From the NCBI GenBank assembly GCA_019058275.1, contig JAHLVW010000036.1:1-64000 (forward strand): a stretch of 64,000 nucleotides of DNA, written 5' to 3'. The notes beneath the pieces are model-generated. The model was not told the DNA's origin and made no database searches. It worked only from the letters and a program-made list of their open reading frames with translations. How positions within the stretch are numbered: position 1 is the stretch's first letter; each line of letters starts with the position of its first letter. Of this stretch, positions 19,278 through 29,285 are shown in pieces. This stretch comes from Candidatus Heimdallarchaeota archaeon. GTDB taxonomy: Archaea; Asgardarchaeota; Heimdallarchaeia; JABLTI01. The position numbers were made by a program, and so were the translations under genes.

Positions 19278-20576
19278 CTACAGTAATTTTTCTCCTTCTG
19301 TAATATCTCCCATAACTAAACCAGAAATCATTTTTGGATAGAAATCTGTTGACTTTTGTGGCATTCTTTCATTCTTCTTAGATGCATCAAGCACCTGAGC
19401 AGCTTTTGTTGAATTCATTATTACAGCTGTTTTAGCTTTTCCACTATCAACCTTAGCTATTGCATCCTTTATCCATCGAATATAGAAAATATCTTCATCA
19501 ATTTTTAGATGTTCAGTTTTAATGATGCCATTGAATAGTACTTCGCGAACTATAACAACATCTAAAGTTTTGTAGGAATTTGCATGTTCCTCTTTTAGGA
19601 AAATATCAACAGTTTTTGGATCCTTTAGGACGATACCATATGCTTTCCCACCAGTATAGATAGTGAAAGCATGCTTATCATGAGAAGCCATGAATTCTTC
19701 AATCTTATCCTTATCCAAGTTCGTTACATCAAAGTATTTCTTGATTTCCTTCCATGCTTTATCATCAATTTCGTGATGAGCTAGAACACGGTGTGTAGGT
19801 AAAATAATCAATCCTTCATCTTGAACTGGAACTAAGAGTGTCATTCTGAAGTTAGCTGCTTCATCTTCAGTCCAACCCTTTCGCTCTTTTCTCAGTTCAT
19901 CTCGGTAACCACAAGCTGTTTCATATCGGTGATGACCATCAGCGATTACTACCTGACCTGGAGGGATTTCAAAAACATCTTGAATAATCTTGATTTTTTC
20001 AAGATCTTCTATTTTCCATACTCTATTACGAACATCAAGATTATCGATGACATCCATGATTGGTTCTACTTTAGCAACTTCATTAAAGATCCTTATTGTG
20101 ACTTTATCAGGATCATTATATAACATGAATCCTGGTTCAAGGAATTTCTGAGTTGCCATTAGCATATTTAAGCGATCGATTTTAGGTCCTTTATGAGTCC
20201 ATTCATGAGGGAGAACAATTCCTTCTTCAAAGTGATGCAATTTTACTGCTGCAAAAAATCCCTTGCGAATGTATTTCTTACCATCAATTTCAAAATCCTG
20301 GAAATAGACGTAGAAACCTAGCTTATCATCTTGTTTGAAGATATCTTCGCTAATCCATTTTTCTAGTCTTTGTTTTGATATTTCGTATCGATTTTCTTCT
20401 ATGGGTAATGTTAATCGACTATAATTATAATCCGATTTTGCATAATACATCTCTTGCATTTCAGCTGTAATTTTATCGTAAGGCTGTGCTACAAGATCTT
20501 CTAATTTTCCTGCTTTTTCAGTATATTTAATTCCTTTAAAGGGACGTATTTCTACCATTATTAACCACTTATCCAT
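19278..20576 (-). CDS. DUF1015 family protein
   Basis: IRPFKGIKYTEKAGKLEDLVAQPYDKITAEMQEMYYAKSDYNYSRL...IADGHHRYETACGYRDE. Confidence 0.88.
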   Translation of the reverse strand: MDKWLIMVEIRPFKGIKYTEKAGKLEDLVAQPYDKITAEMQEMYYAKSDYNYSRLTLPIEENRYEISKQRLEKWISEDIFKQDDKLGFYVYFQDFEIDGKKYIRKGFFAAVKLHHFEEGIVLPHEWTHKGPKIDRLNMLMATQKFLEPGFMLYNDPDKVTIRIFNEVAKVEPIMDVIDNLDVRNRVWKIEDLEKIKIIQDVFEIPPGQVVIADGHHRYETACGYRDELRKERKGWTEDEAANFRMTLLVPVQDEGLIILPTHRVLAHHEIDDKAWKEIKKYFDVTNLDKDKIEEFMASHDKHAFTIYTGGKAYGIVLKDPKTVDIFLKEEHANSYKTLDVVIVREVLFNGIIKTEHLKIDEDIFYIRWIKDAIAKVDSGKAKTAVIMNSTKAAQVLDASKKNERMPQKSTDFYPKMISGLVMGDITEGEKLL

Positions 20577-20672
20577 TTATCATAAGAAAAACTAATGGAA
20601 GCTAAAGTTTTTTTTCTTTAGCTCCAATTGTATTTAGTAATTAATCTTTTGGATTTTCTAGAAATTAGCCTT

Positions 20673-21587
20673 TCAGAGTTTTTTTAACTCCTCAATAACT
20701 GCTTCTGCTACTTGTATACCAGCTCGTTCTTGTCCTTCAGCTGTCATTGCTCCAATATGTGGGCTACCAATAACATTTTCAAGTTCAAGTAGTTTTTTAG
20801 AAGATTCTAACTCTACTGGTTCTTTTTCCCAGACATCAAGTGCTGCTCCAGCGACTTTGCCACTTTTAATTGCTTCATAAAGAGCGTTCTCATCAATGGT
20901 ACCACCACGTGCACAATTGATAATGAAAACTCCATCTTTCATTTTAGCAATTGCATCTTTGTTGATTATGTGTTTTGTTTCTGGTGTTAATGGTAAATGC
21001 AATGATAAATAGTCAGCATTTGTAAAGACATCATTTATTTCACATTGATCAACACAAGCTTCATTTATTTCTCCTCTTCTTCTACAACCCACAATTTTCA
21101 TTCCAAGAGCATGGCATTTTCTTGCTAAAGCTGAACCAATGCGTCCACAACCCACAATACCTAAGGTTTTACCTCCAAGCTCCAAACCCTTTAATTGCTT
21201 TTTAGCCCATTCACCTTTTCGCAATGTTGTTGTTCCTTTAACGACTTTTCGGGCTAAGGCAAACATAAATGCTAATGCTAATTCCGCAACAGTATCTGTA
21301 GTAGCATTGGGTGTATTTCGAACAGTTATACCTCTTTCTTCACATTTCTTAAGGTCTACATTGTCTAATCCAATTCCTGCCCTACCAACAACTTTCAAGT
21401 TTTTTGCTGCTTCTAGCAAATTACCTTTTACTTTTGTAGCTGATCTAATAACAATAGCATCATAGTCACCAACAATTTTTGGCAGCTCATCTTTTGGAAT
21501 ATCCCAGGCTTCATTTACTTCATAGCCTTCTTTTTTTAGGAGCTCTATACCTTTATCAGCAATTTTATCTGTAACGATGACTTTCAC
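20673..21587 (-). CDS. serA: D-3-phosphoglycerate dehydrogenase
   Basis: VVGRAGIGLDNVDLKKCEERGITVRNTPNATTDTVAELALAFMFALAR...GKTLGIVGCGRIGSALA...HIGAMTAEGQERAG. Confidence 0.9.
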   Translation of the reverse strand: MKVIVTDKIADKGIELLKKEGYEVNEAWDIPKDELPKIVGDYDAIVIRSATKVKGNLLEAAKNLKVVGRAGIGLDNVDLKKCEERGITVRNTPNATTDTVAELALAFMFALARKVVKGTTTLRKGEWAKKQLKGLELGGKTLGIVGCGRIGSALARKCHALGMKIVGCRRRGEINEACVDQCEINDVFTNADYLSLHLPLTPETKHIINKDAIAKMKDGVFIINCARGGTIDENALYEAIKSGKVAGAALDVWEKEPVELESSKKLLELENVIGSPHIGAMTAEGQERAGIQVAEAVIEELKKL

Positions 21588-21591
21588 TTTA

Positions 21592-22662
21592 TTACAGCTC
21601 CCAAATTTCTTCTATATTTTTGCAAACATCTTGAACGTCTGCTACAGTCCATTCACCCATGTGACCAATTCTGAAAGTTTTTTCCTTCAGATTACCATAA
21701 CCATTAGATATCATATAGTATCTCTTAGCTAATTCTTTATTTAAACCTCCAACATTTTTGCCTTGAGTGTTTTTGATTGTGGAGACTGTTAATGATTCGT
21801 ATCCAGGCTCTGGAAACATTTCGAAATGCTTCTTAGCCCAATCTTGGGTCCATTTAGCCATGTCAACATGTCTTTGATATCGTCCTTCTGCTGTTTCTTT
21901 GAGCATTCTATCTAGTTGATAATCAAGAGCATAAAGTAAGGAAACATTCGGTGTGCTTGGAGTTTGTTGTTTCTTCATCCAATAATCATAGATGCCTTTT
22001 ATGTCTGTATATCTACCTCTATCAGGAACTTCTTCAGCTCTCTTAAGTGCTCCTTCTGAAACGAATCCAATTGCTAATCCAGGTGGTAAAGCATATGCTT
22101 TTTGTGTAGAAGCATAAATAAGATCGCATTGGATTTTCTCTGGTTCAACTTTATCACCACCCATTGCGCTCACTGAATCAATGACATACATTATGTCTGG
22201 ATATTCTTTTTTGACTGCTTTGCCAATTTCATATATTGGATTTCTTACTCCTGTGCTAGTTTCATTATGGCAAATTGACAGAGTATCATAATTGCCAGAA
22301 GCAAGTTTCTCAAGGATCATTTCAGGCTTGATGGCATAACCCCAATCAACATCTAAAATGTCAATCTCCTTTCCACAATCTCTAATTGTCTCAGCACAAC
22401 GTTTAGAAAAGGCTCCATTTACACAACAGAGTGCTTTTTCTTTTACAAGTGCTCTTCCGGTGATGTCCATGAAGATAGTACCAGAAGCTGTTAACACTGT
22501 CACCCATTGTTCAGTGCTATGAAACTTCTGTAATTTGTCAATAATACCTGTATATAACTCTGTGAATTCCTTTGGTCTGTGACCAATAAGAGGTTTAGCT
22601 TGTTGTTCAAGAACCTCAGCAGGAACTTCAGTAGGTCCAGGAATGAATAATCTTTTATGCAA
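21592..22662 (-). CDS. class V aminotransferase (alanine-glyoxylate / serine-pyruvate type)
   Basis: LFIPGPTEVPAEVLEQQAKPLIGHRPKEF...VIDSVSAMGGDKVEPEKIQCDLIYASTQKAYALPPGLAIGFVS. Confidence 0.9.
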   Translation of the reverse strand: MHKRLFIPGPTEVPAEVLEQQAKPLIGHRPKEFTELYTGIIDKLQKFHSTEQWVTVLTASGTIFMDITGRALVKEKALCCVNGAFSKRCAETIRDCGKEIDILDVDWGYAIKPEMILEKLASGNYDTLSICHNETSTGVRNPIYEIGKAVKKEYPDIMYVIDSVSAMGGDKVEPEKIQCDLIYASTQKAYALPPGLAIGFVSEGALKRAEEVPDRGRYTDIKGIYDYWMKKQQTPSTPNVSLLYALDYQLDRMLKETAEGRYQRHVDMAKWTQDWAKKHFEMFPEPGYESLTVSTIKNTQGKNVGGLNKELAKRYYMISNGYGNLKEKTFRIGHMGEWTVADVQDVCKNIEEIWEL

Positions 22663-22931
22663 GTATTTTTTTCCTCCAAATCTACTTCTTGTGAAATATA
22701 TTCAGCAAAGACCACAGACTATTTTGTACTATTTGAAACTTTGCCAAAATCACAAAAATAAACTCTATATAGCATTTTTAATTTTATCTCAGACTTTCAG
22801 ATTAGAAACAACCGGATATTAATTTATTTGAATGATAACAAAGTATCTAATTAAGTTTCCATCATTTTAGAAGGTAAAAGATATATTTAAGGAAAGACTA
22901 TGGAAAATATACATTAAGGTGCGAATGAAAA

Positions 22932-23180
22932 ATGGCTAGTGCTTATGTTTTAATCAATACAGAAATTGGCGGAGAAGAAGACGTTATAAATCAATTAAAC
23001 GAAATGAAAGAGGTTGAGGAAGTTTCTGTAGTCTATGGTGTCTATGATATAGTTGCTAAGATAACCTCTGATACTATGGAAAACCTCAAAGGAATTATAA
23101 CAACAAAAGTTAGACATCTCAATAAAGTAAGGTCTACAATGACTATGATAGCAGCAGAATCTAGGCTTATTAAGAAATAA
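22932..23180 (+). CDS. stand-alone Lrp/AsnC ligand-binding (RAM) domain protein
   Basis: ASAYVLINTEIGGEEDVINQLNEMKEVEEVSVVYGVYDIVAKITSDTMENLKGIITTKVRHLNKVRSTMTMI. Confidence 0.9.
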   Translation: MASAYVLINTEIGGEEDVINQLNEMKEVEEVSVVYGVYDIVAKITSDTMENLKGIITTKVRHLNKVRSTMTMIAAESRLIKK

Positions 23181-23343
23181 TTAATTCCAAGATCTCTACA
23201 TTTTCTTTTTTATTTCAAACAATCCACTATTTTATTACATTTTAAGCTTGTTTACTTCATTTAAAATGAGAAAAATAATGATTGTGAGATAAAGCATCTC
23301 ACATAGGAGAAAAACAAAAAGTATAGTATTATTAAGCGATGTT

Positions 23344-23577
23344 TTACTCTTGACTAGCAATCATGGTCATTGTTGATCTGACTTTGTTTAAGTGGCGTAC
23401 TTTAGATGTAATTAATTCTTTTAATACTTCCATCGTATCTGCTTCTAATTTAACAATTACATCATATACCCCATAGACTACACTTACTTCTACGACTTCT
23501 TTCATCGCTTTTAGTTGATTTACTACTTCTTGTTCTCCACCAATTTCCGAGTTAATTAGTACATATGCTTTAGCCAT
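23344..23577 (-). CDS. stand-alone Lrp/AsnC ligand-binding (RAM) domain protein, paralogue
   Basis: AKAYVLINSEIGGEQEVVNQLKAMKEVVEVSVVYGVYDVIVKLEADTMEVLKELITSKVRHLNKVRSTMTMIASQE. Confidence 0.9.
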   Translation of the reverse strand: MAKAYVLINSEIGGEQEVVNQLKAMKEVVEVSVVYGVYDVIVKLEADTMEVLKELITSKVRHLNKVRSTMTMIASQE

Positions 23578-23714
23578 GTTTTTTATTACTCCTGTAAGTA
23601 ATCACTATTGCTTTTGTTGACTGTTAGTTTTTTTTATTTATTAGCTTTTTCTAATGACTATTGAATGGATATATTAACTTTTCTTTTTTATAAATTAAAT
23701 CGCAATCCATTTTT

Positions 23715-24719
23715 TTACTCGTAAATTTCTGGATTTACACAATTTGGCGGAACTTTTCCAGCTAATCCTGCTAGAAGATTCTCTACAGCTATCATACCCA
23801 TTTTTGTTCTTGTTTCAATAGTTGCACTACCAATATGGGCTGTTATTATAATATTATCTAATTCTGCTAATCCCGGAGCTAAAGCTGGTTCATGCTCATA
23901 TACATCTAAAGCTGCTCCAGCAATATGCTTATCTTTCAAAACCCTCACAAGTGCTTGCTCATCAATAACAGCTCCTCTAGAAGTATTGATTAAATAAGTT
24001 GAAGGTTTCATCATCAAAAGCTCTTTTTCACCAATAAGATGTTTTGTCTTATCAGTCAGTGGAACGTGTATTGAAATATAGTCTGATTCCTTGAGTAGTT
24101 TCTCCAAAGAACAATATTCCATATTTAATTTCTTTTCCAATTCTTCATGTCTTCTTGTATCGCTATACAAAACTTTCATTTGAAAACCTTTAGCTGCTCG
24201 CTCTGCTACAGCAGAACCTATTCTACCACAACCCACAATTCCTATGGTTTTCTGATAGATATCATTACCTAATTGTAGAAGTGGTCCCCATCCCTTGAAC
24301 TCTCCTGCTCTAGTAAATTTATCACTTTCAACAATTTTTCGAGATATTGACATTAATAATGCAAAAGCCAAATCTGCTGTTGTATCAGTTAAAACTCCAG
24401 GTGTGTTGGTAACTGGTAACTTTCGTTTAGTTGCTGCTACAACATCAATATTGTTATAACCAACAGCATAAGTAGCAATAATTTTGAGACTATCACCTGC
24501 TGCTTCCATAATTTCAGCATCAATTGTATCAGTTAGTAAACAAATCAATCCATCTTTTCCTTTAACACCCCTCAAGATTTCATCTTTAGTTAAAACTCTG
24601 TCCTCTTCGTTCAATTCTAAATCAATATTGTGTTTCTTCAAGTAATCAATTGCACTTTGAGGTATTTTTCTTGTTAAAAATACTTTATGGGTTTTCATTA
24701 CATACAATCCTTCTTTCAT
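23715..24719 (-). CDS. D-2-hydroxyacid dehydrogenase (glyoxylate/hydroxypyruvate reductase-like)
   Basis: KVFLTRKIPQSAIDYLKKH...TIGIVGCGRIGSAVAERAAKGF...INTSRGAVIDEQALVRVL...AGAALDVYEHEP. Confidence 0.9.
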   Translation of the reverse strand: MKEGLYVMKTHKVFLTRKIPQSAIDYLKKHNIDLELNEEDRVLTKDEILRGVKGKDGLICLLTDTIDAEIMEAAGDSLKIIATYAVGYNNIDVVAATKRKLPVTNTPGVLTDTTADLAFALLMSISRKIVESDKFTRAGEFKGWGPLLQLGNDIYQKTIGIVGCGRIGSAVAERAAKGFQMKVLYSDTRRHEELEKKLNMEYCSLEKLLKESDYISIHVPLTDKTKHLIGEKELLMMKPSTYLINTSRGAVIDEQALVRVLKDKHIAGAALDVYEHEPALAPGLAELDNIIITAHIGSATIETRTKMGMIAVENLLAGLAGKVPPNCVNPEIYE

Positions 24720-24904
24720 CTATTTTTTATTACGATTATAATTATTTCAATTTTCTTCAAATAGATTTAAAATTATAACAATCCATATCGAATATTACTT
24801 ATAGGATAATCTATTTTATTAGTTACTACAAAATTATTTAATTACTTGCTTAGTAAAGAAGGAAGCAAACTAAAACATTAATTTCTTTATGGAGGATCAA
24901 AACA

Positions 24905-26131
24905 ATAATAGCATTCTTTGTCGACCGCTTTTCACAAAATGATATAGGTGGAGTTAAATCCTATCTAAGAAGGATTACAAAAGCTCTGAAATCAAAAGGA
25001 TATCAACCAGTAATTCTTACTCAAATTACAAAAGATGATTCTTCAAACAAAGAAATAATAGATGGGATAGACATCATTCGATTTTTCTGTGGAGATCTAG
25101 TAGATAGAACAAAAGAATTCAATTTACTATCTGAAGAAGAAAGGATTTCGAATGTTGAAAGGTTATTTCAAAAAGATGATATCGAAACTACCGCTACAAA
25201 ACTCGCAAATGAATTAAAAGATTTTATAACTAAACATAAACCTAAAGCTATTCATTTTCATAATTCTTATTTTGTTTCTCCATATGCTTTGTATTTTCTA
25301 AAACAAGTATTGAATTTCAGATCACTTACACCTTTTTATTTTTGGAGTCATAGTCCATCATTCAAATTAATCATGCCAGATGGAACGGAATCGAATTTAT
25401 ATGAAGCATTAAGGTCATTTCAAAATCATTTCAAAGGAATTTTATCGGTAAGTAAATCTGTTCAAAATCACATGTTCAAATCAGGTATTAATTCAAAAGT
25501 AAAATATTTGGGAGTAGATACAGAGGTTTTCAAAAAGAAGGATTCACCAAGCTTTAAAATTCGTGAGAAATTTAACATTTCTGACGATGCTTTTGTTATT
25601 CTTTATACTGGTAGAATCATAAAGGAAAAGGGTTTAGATATTCTTCCTGAAATTTACAAGAAGCTAATAGATCGAGATAAGGCATTTCTGACTATCCACT
25701 TTTTATTCATTGGAGATGGGAAGTATCGAAAGGAATTTGGAGAACAAATCAAAAATGAAAATCTAGACCATCGCTTTCATTTCGCTGTTGTGGATTCTGA
25801 TGAGAAGCTTGCTGATATTTATTCAAGCGCAAATTGCTTCATCTTACCATCAAGAAGAGAGGCATTAGGTTTATCTCTCCTAGAAGCAATGAGCTGCTCA
25901 TTACCTTGCCTTGCATCTGACCTCCTGGGAATAAATGAAATAATCAAGAATACAAAAAATGGGTTATTAATTCCACTAGATAATCAAACTGAATATGTTC
26001 GTTGGATTTCAGGATTATATGTAAATAAAAATTTACGAAACGACTTGGGACAAGCTGCTAGGGTAACTGTTGAAGAAGAATTTAGTTTTGAAAGTCATGT
26101 AAATTACTTCATAAAGAGATTACTGAGATAG
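24905..26131 (+). CDS. glycosyltransferase family 4-like protein (start uncertain)
   Basis: Conserved GT4 C-terminus (ILYTGRIIKEKGLDILPEI...ADIYSSANCFILPSRREALGLSLLEAMSCSLPCLASDLLGINEII); the same frame reads IIAFFVDRFSQNDIGGVKSYLRR from 24905 although the track ORF starts at 25289. Confidence 0.8.
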   Translation: MIAFFVDRFSQNDIGGVKSYLRRITKALKSKGYQPVILTQITKDDSSNKEIIDGIDIIRFFCGDLVDRTKEFNLLSEEERISNVERLFQKDDIETTATKLANELKDFITKHKPKAIHFHNSYFVSPYALYFLKQVLNFRSLTPFYFWSHSPSFKLIMPDGTESNLYEALRSFQNHFKGILSVSKSVQNHMFKSGINSKVKYLGVDTEVFKKKDSPSFKIREKFNISDDAFVILYTGRIIKEKGLDILPEIYKKLIDRDKAFLTIHFLFIGDGKYRKEFGEQIKNENLDHRFHFAVVDSDEKLADIYSSANCFILPSRREALGLSLLEAMSCSLPCLASDLLGINEIIKNTKNGLLIPLDNQTEYVRWISGLYVNKNLRNDLGQAARVTVEEEFSFESHVNYFIKRLLR

Positions 26132-26203
26132 CTAGAAGTTTTATCACAATCCAATCTCTACAAATATAAAGATACTAATTCGTTTTCTGTATGTGATGAT
26201 AAC

Positions 26204-27115
26204 ATGATTGAAAACTTAGATTTTTACCAACCAACTATTGAAGATTTAGCAAGTGTTATCAAAGTAATTGATGTAACAGACTGGGGAGAAACAGAAGCTG
26301 ATATTAGACGTGCTCTTAGGAATAAGAACAATAAGTATTTCACACTTATAAATCGTGAAGAAGGCTTCATGGTTGGAATCACATTAGCTGTTTCTTATGG
26401 AAATGTTGGTTTTATAGGTCATGTTGTAACATTACCCGAATTTCGAAACATGGGTTTAGGACAAGAATTAATGATTGAAGCAATTAATCTCTTAAAATTC
26501 AAAGGTTGTCGAACCATCAAATTAGATGCTGTTGAAAAAGCAAAATCACTTTACAAAAGAGCTGGGTTTACTTTTGAGATAAATTCTTTACGATTTAAGT
26601 ATGAGATAAATTCTCAAGAAGATATTCAAAAACTACTAGATAAACTGAATTCAGTAGAACAGCAATTTCCTGTATTTAATACTAAAGAAGATGATTTATC
26701 ACAGATTTTTGAAGCAGATAAAGAATTATTTGGTGGGAATCGTGAAGATTTCTTGCTTTCTTTATTTGAAGAATTTCCTGAATATGCCTTTATTACTCGA
26801 GATACTGAAGATTACCTTGCAGGATATCTATTTGGAACGTTTCAAAATGGTAATCTAAAACTAAAAGCAGGCATTAGTGATTCTTATCAATCTACAATCA
26901 ATTTGATAAAAGCTGCAATATTAACTGTAAAGGATTTAGATGATTTTAAGGTGATTTCAATTGGTCTTTTAGAAAACAGCAAGTGGGGAATAAAAGCTAT
27001 GGATGAACTTTGCTTTAAACAAACAAGCTTTTCACTTAGAATGTATTATGGTGAAAGATCTGATGCTTCATTAAACCCAATTATATTTGCTATTGGCGAT
27101 CCAGCTTGGGGTTAG
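26204..27115 (+). CDS. GNAT family acetyltransferase with apparent duplicated domain
   Basis: VGFIGHVVTLPEFRNMGLGQELMIEAINLLKFKGCRTIKLDAVEKAKSLYKRAGF plus a second degenerate GNAT-like half. Confidence 0.8.
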   Translation: MIENLDFYQPTIEDLASVIKVIDVTDWGETEADIRRALRNKNNKYFTLINREEGFMVGITLAVSYGNVGFIGHVVTLPEFRNMGLGQELMIEAINLLKFKGCRTIKLDAVEKAKSLYKRAGFTFEINSLRFKYEINSQEDIQKLLDKLNSVEQQFPVFNTKEDDLSQIFEADKELFGGNREDFLLSLFEEFPEYAFITRDTEDYLAGYLFGTFQNGNLKLKAGISDSYQSTINLIKAAILTVKDLDDFKVISIGLLENSKWGIKAMDELCFKQTSFSLRMYYGERSDASLNPIIFAIGDPAWG

Positions 27116-27118
27116 GTT

Positions 27119-28015
27119 TTAGAAATTAAATACGTAGTTCTCAAGAATCTTTTTTGAACCTTCTACCAAGTTTTTTGCAGAAATCATATAATGAACAATT
27201 TCTGTATCATCCAATGTTAATGCTGTTTCGACAATTAGATTTGCGTAACCTATGCTTGCAAATCTACCTCTAGCATTCAAACTAACAGTTGTGTCTGAAA
27301 TCTTTAGTAATGGTTTTAACCGTTCAATTGACCCTGGAATTTCACCAATATGTATTTCACCTGCTTTATCAAAAATAAAATTTCTTATTTCATCTTTTGT
27401 TATTTTCTGAGATGCTCCAGCAATGAATTCAAAAATAATCTGAGTGATATAGCTGGCTTCTATTCTTTTAGCAAAAAAGCAATTATCTGTGTATTTTACC
27501 CTTAGTTTGTCTGATGCAACACTTTGTATTATATGATTAATTTCACTTTCCAGAAATTGGTCCCAATCCTCACTAAAAGGTAGTTTATGCAAATTTAAAC
27601 CAGGTGATCGCAAAGTTGAATGAAATACTAATAGAGCTTTTCCTAATGGTGTAAGGTCATAATGTGAATGAACGCCACCAAATCCCTTCCAAGCCATTCC
27701 TTCTGAAGGTCCTTCCTTCTCACGTATCATTACTTTATTTTCTCGAAAAGATTTAAGATATCTTTCAAAACCAGTTAACGATTTAGCTTTGATTCTTGAT
27801 TGTATTCTCTTGGTTAAATCTTTAACACGACTGAATCGATTCAAATCCTTGGAATCAAAATATAACTCAAGCTCCTTATTATAATTGAAAAATCTAGCAC
27901 GGTTAATTGGTTCTTCTAAATATGATATCATAGCTGCAGAGGTTAATATTACATAGCAAGATTCATTATCAAAATCTCGTATGACTTTTTGTGCTAATTC
28001 TCTAATTTCACTCAT
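27119..28015 (-). CDS. hypothetical protein
   Basis: 298-aa ORF, conserved-looking composition, no family recognised. Confidence 0.55.
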   Translation of the reverse strand: MSEIRELAQKVIRDFDNESCYVILTSAAMISYLEEPINRARFFNYNKELELYFDSKDLNRFSRVKDLTKRIQSRIKAKSLTGFERYLKSFRENKVMIREKEGPSEGMAWKGFGGVHSHYDLTPLGKALLVFHSTLRSPGLNLHKLPFSEDWDQFLESEINHIIQSVASDKLRVKYTDNCFFAKRIEASYITQIIFEFIAGASQKITKDEIRNFIFDKAGEIHIGEIPGSIERLKPLLKISDTTVSLNARGRFASIGYANLIVETALTLDDTEIVHYMISAKNLVEGSKKILENYVFNF

Positions 28016-28141
28016 TGATAAATCACTAACTTCAAGATTTAATTATTAGTTGCTCCAATAGTCATAAAAAGTATTCTAAATGAAATGATGAAATTTCATG
28101 TTTAATGAACTTAATTTGAGTAAATTCATCATATCTATTTT

Positions 28142-29071
28142 CTATTCATCATTCCGCGTTTCAGATTCTTTCATATTATTTTCTTCAAGCTCTTGTGTTT
28201 CACTTTCTTTTGAAAAATCTTCATCTGTTTCTTCTTCGTCTATCTCTTGTTTTTTCTTACGTTCTTGAACATAGTAAATAACATTTGAAATAATAAACAT
28301 CACAATTAAAATTCCAAATATAATGAAGAAATAAAGATTAAATTGATTGGATATCTCATCAATTTGCCCTTGGGTCAATTCCAAAATATATTCTGGTGGA
28401 TTATTGCCTAGTAATTGTACACCAAAGAAAGCATAGAAAATAGCTCGTGGTATTGATCCTATGAATGTTGCTAGGAAATAATGTGTGTCTTTTACTTTAG
28501 ACAAACCTGCTGCATAGCTAATTGGATCAAACATAATTACTGGAACAGCACGACCTACAATTATTGCCCATAATCCCCATCGTTTTATCCATTCATCAAA
28601 AATATATATGGTTCTGTCTATTATTCCTGATTTCTTCCCTGCAGCATCAACTATTGCTCTTCCACCTCTTTTGGATAAATAAAAGGTAACAGCAGCACTA
28701 AACGTTGACCCCACAACTCCAATAAAACTTCCCCAACCTAAACCGAATAACATTCCACCTGTTAGTAGTATTAACTCCGATGGAATTGGAACCAGTAAGC
28801 TTTGTAGTACCATTATACAAATGAAAATAAATACCCGTAAAGCAATGTGAAGTGTTAGAATGGGTGCTATAAAATAATCTCGAACAATAGAAAACAGAAA
28901 TGTTTTATCCCAAATTATTAACACTAGTAGAGCTACTGAAACTAATACTATAATTGTGAATATTATTGCTAAGACGATTCGATCTTTTGTCCATGTAAAA
29001 TCTTTTGAATCTCTCCTTGATGTTGTATCCTCTAATGTAGTTTCTTCACTTACTTCGATTGTTTCAGTCAT
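28142..29071 (-). CDS. DedA/VTT (SNARE-associated) family membrane protein
   Basis: LQSLLVPIPSELILLTGGMLFGLGWGSFIGVVGSTFSAAVTFYLSKRGGR...VGRAVPVIMFDPISYAAGLSK. Confidence 0.85.
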   Translation of the reverse strand: MTETIEVSEETTLEDTTSRRDSKDFTWTKDRIVLAIIFTIIVLVSVALLVLIIWDKTFLFSIVRDYFIAPILTLHIALRVFIFICIMVLQSLLVPIPSELILLTGGMLFGLGWGSFIGVVGSTFSAAVTFYLSKRGGRAIVDAAGKKSGIIDRTIYIFDEWIKRWGLWAIIVGRAVPVIMFDPISYAAGLSKVKDTHYFLATFIGSIPRAIFYAFFGVQLLGNNPPEYILELTQGQIDEISNQFNLYFFIIFGILIVMFIISNVIYYVQERKKKQEIDEEETDEDFSKESETQELEENNMKESETRNDE

Positions 29072-29285
29072 CTTTTGTTCTCCACTGAATATAATTTCTT
29101 ATATGATTTAAGTTAAATCTCTTACTATAAGAGGCTAATTAAATCGATTGATATAAACATTCATGGGTTACTCATGTTTATCTGAAATCAGCTGTTTGAG
29201 TAATTTAAACAATTATATAAATGAAAAACAAAAGTTTTATAGAGCACATAGTAATTCTTGAAAAAAAAACAGATGTGAACTTTCA

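Noticed and set aside
23283-23301. Inverted repeat GTGAGATAAAGCATCTCAC between the RAM-domain genes
   Set aside because: Short hairpin between convergent genes, best explained as an ordinary terminator.
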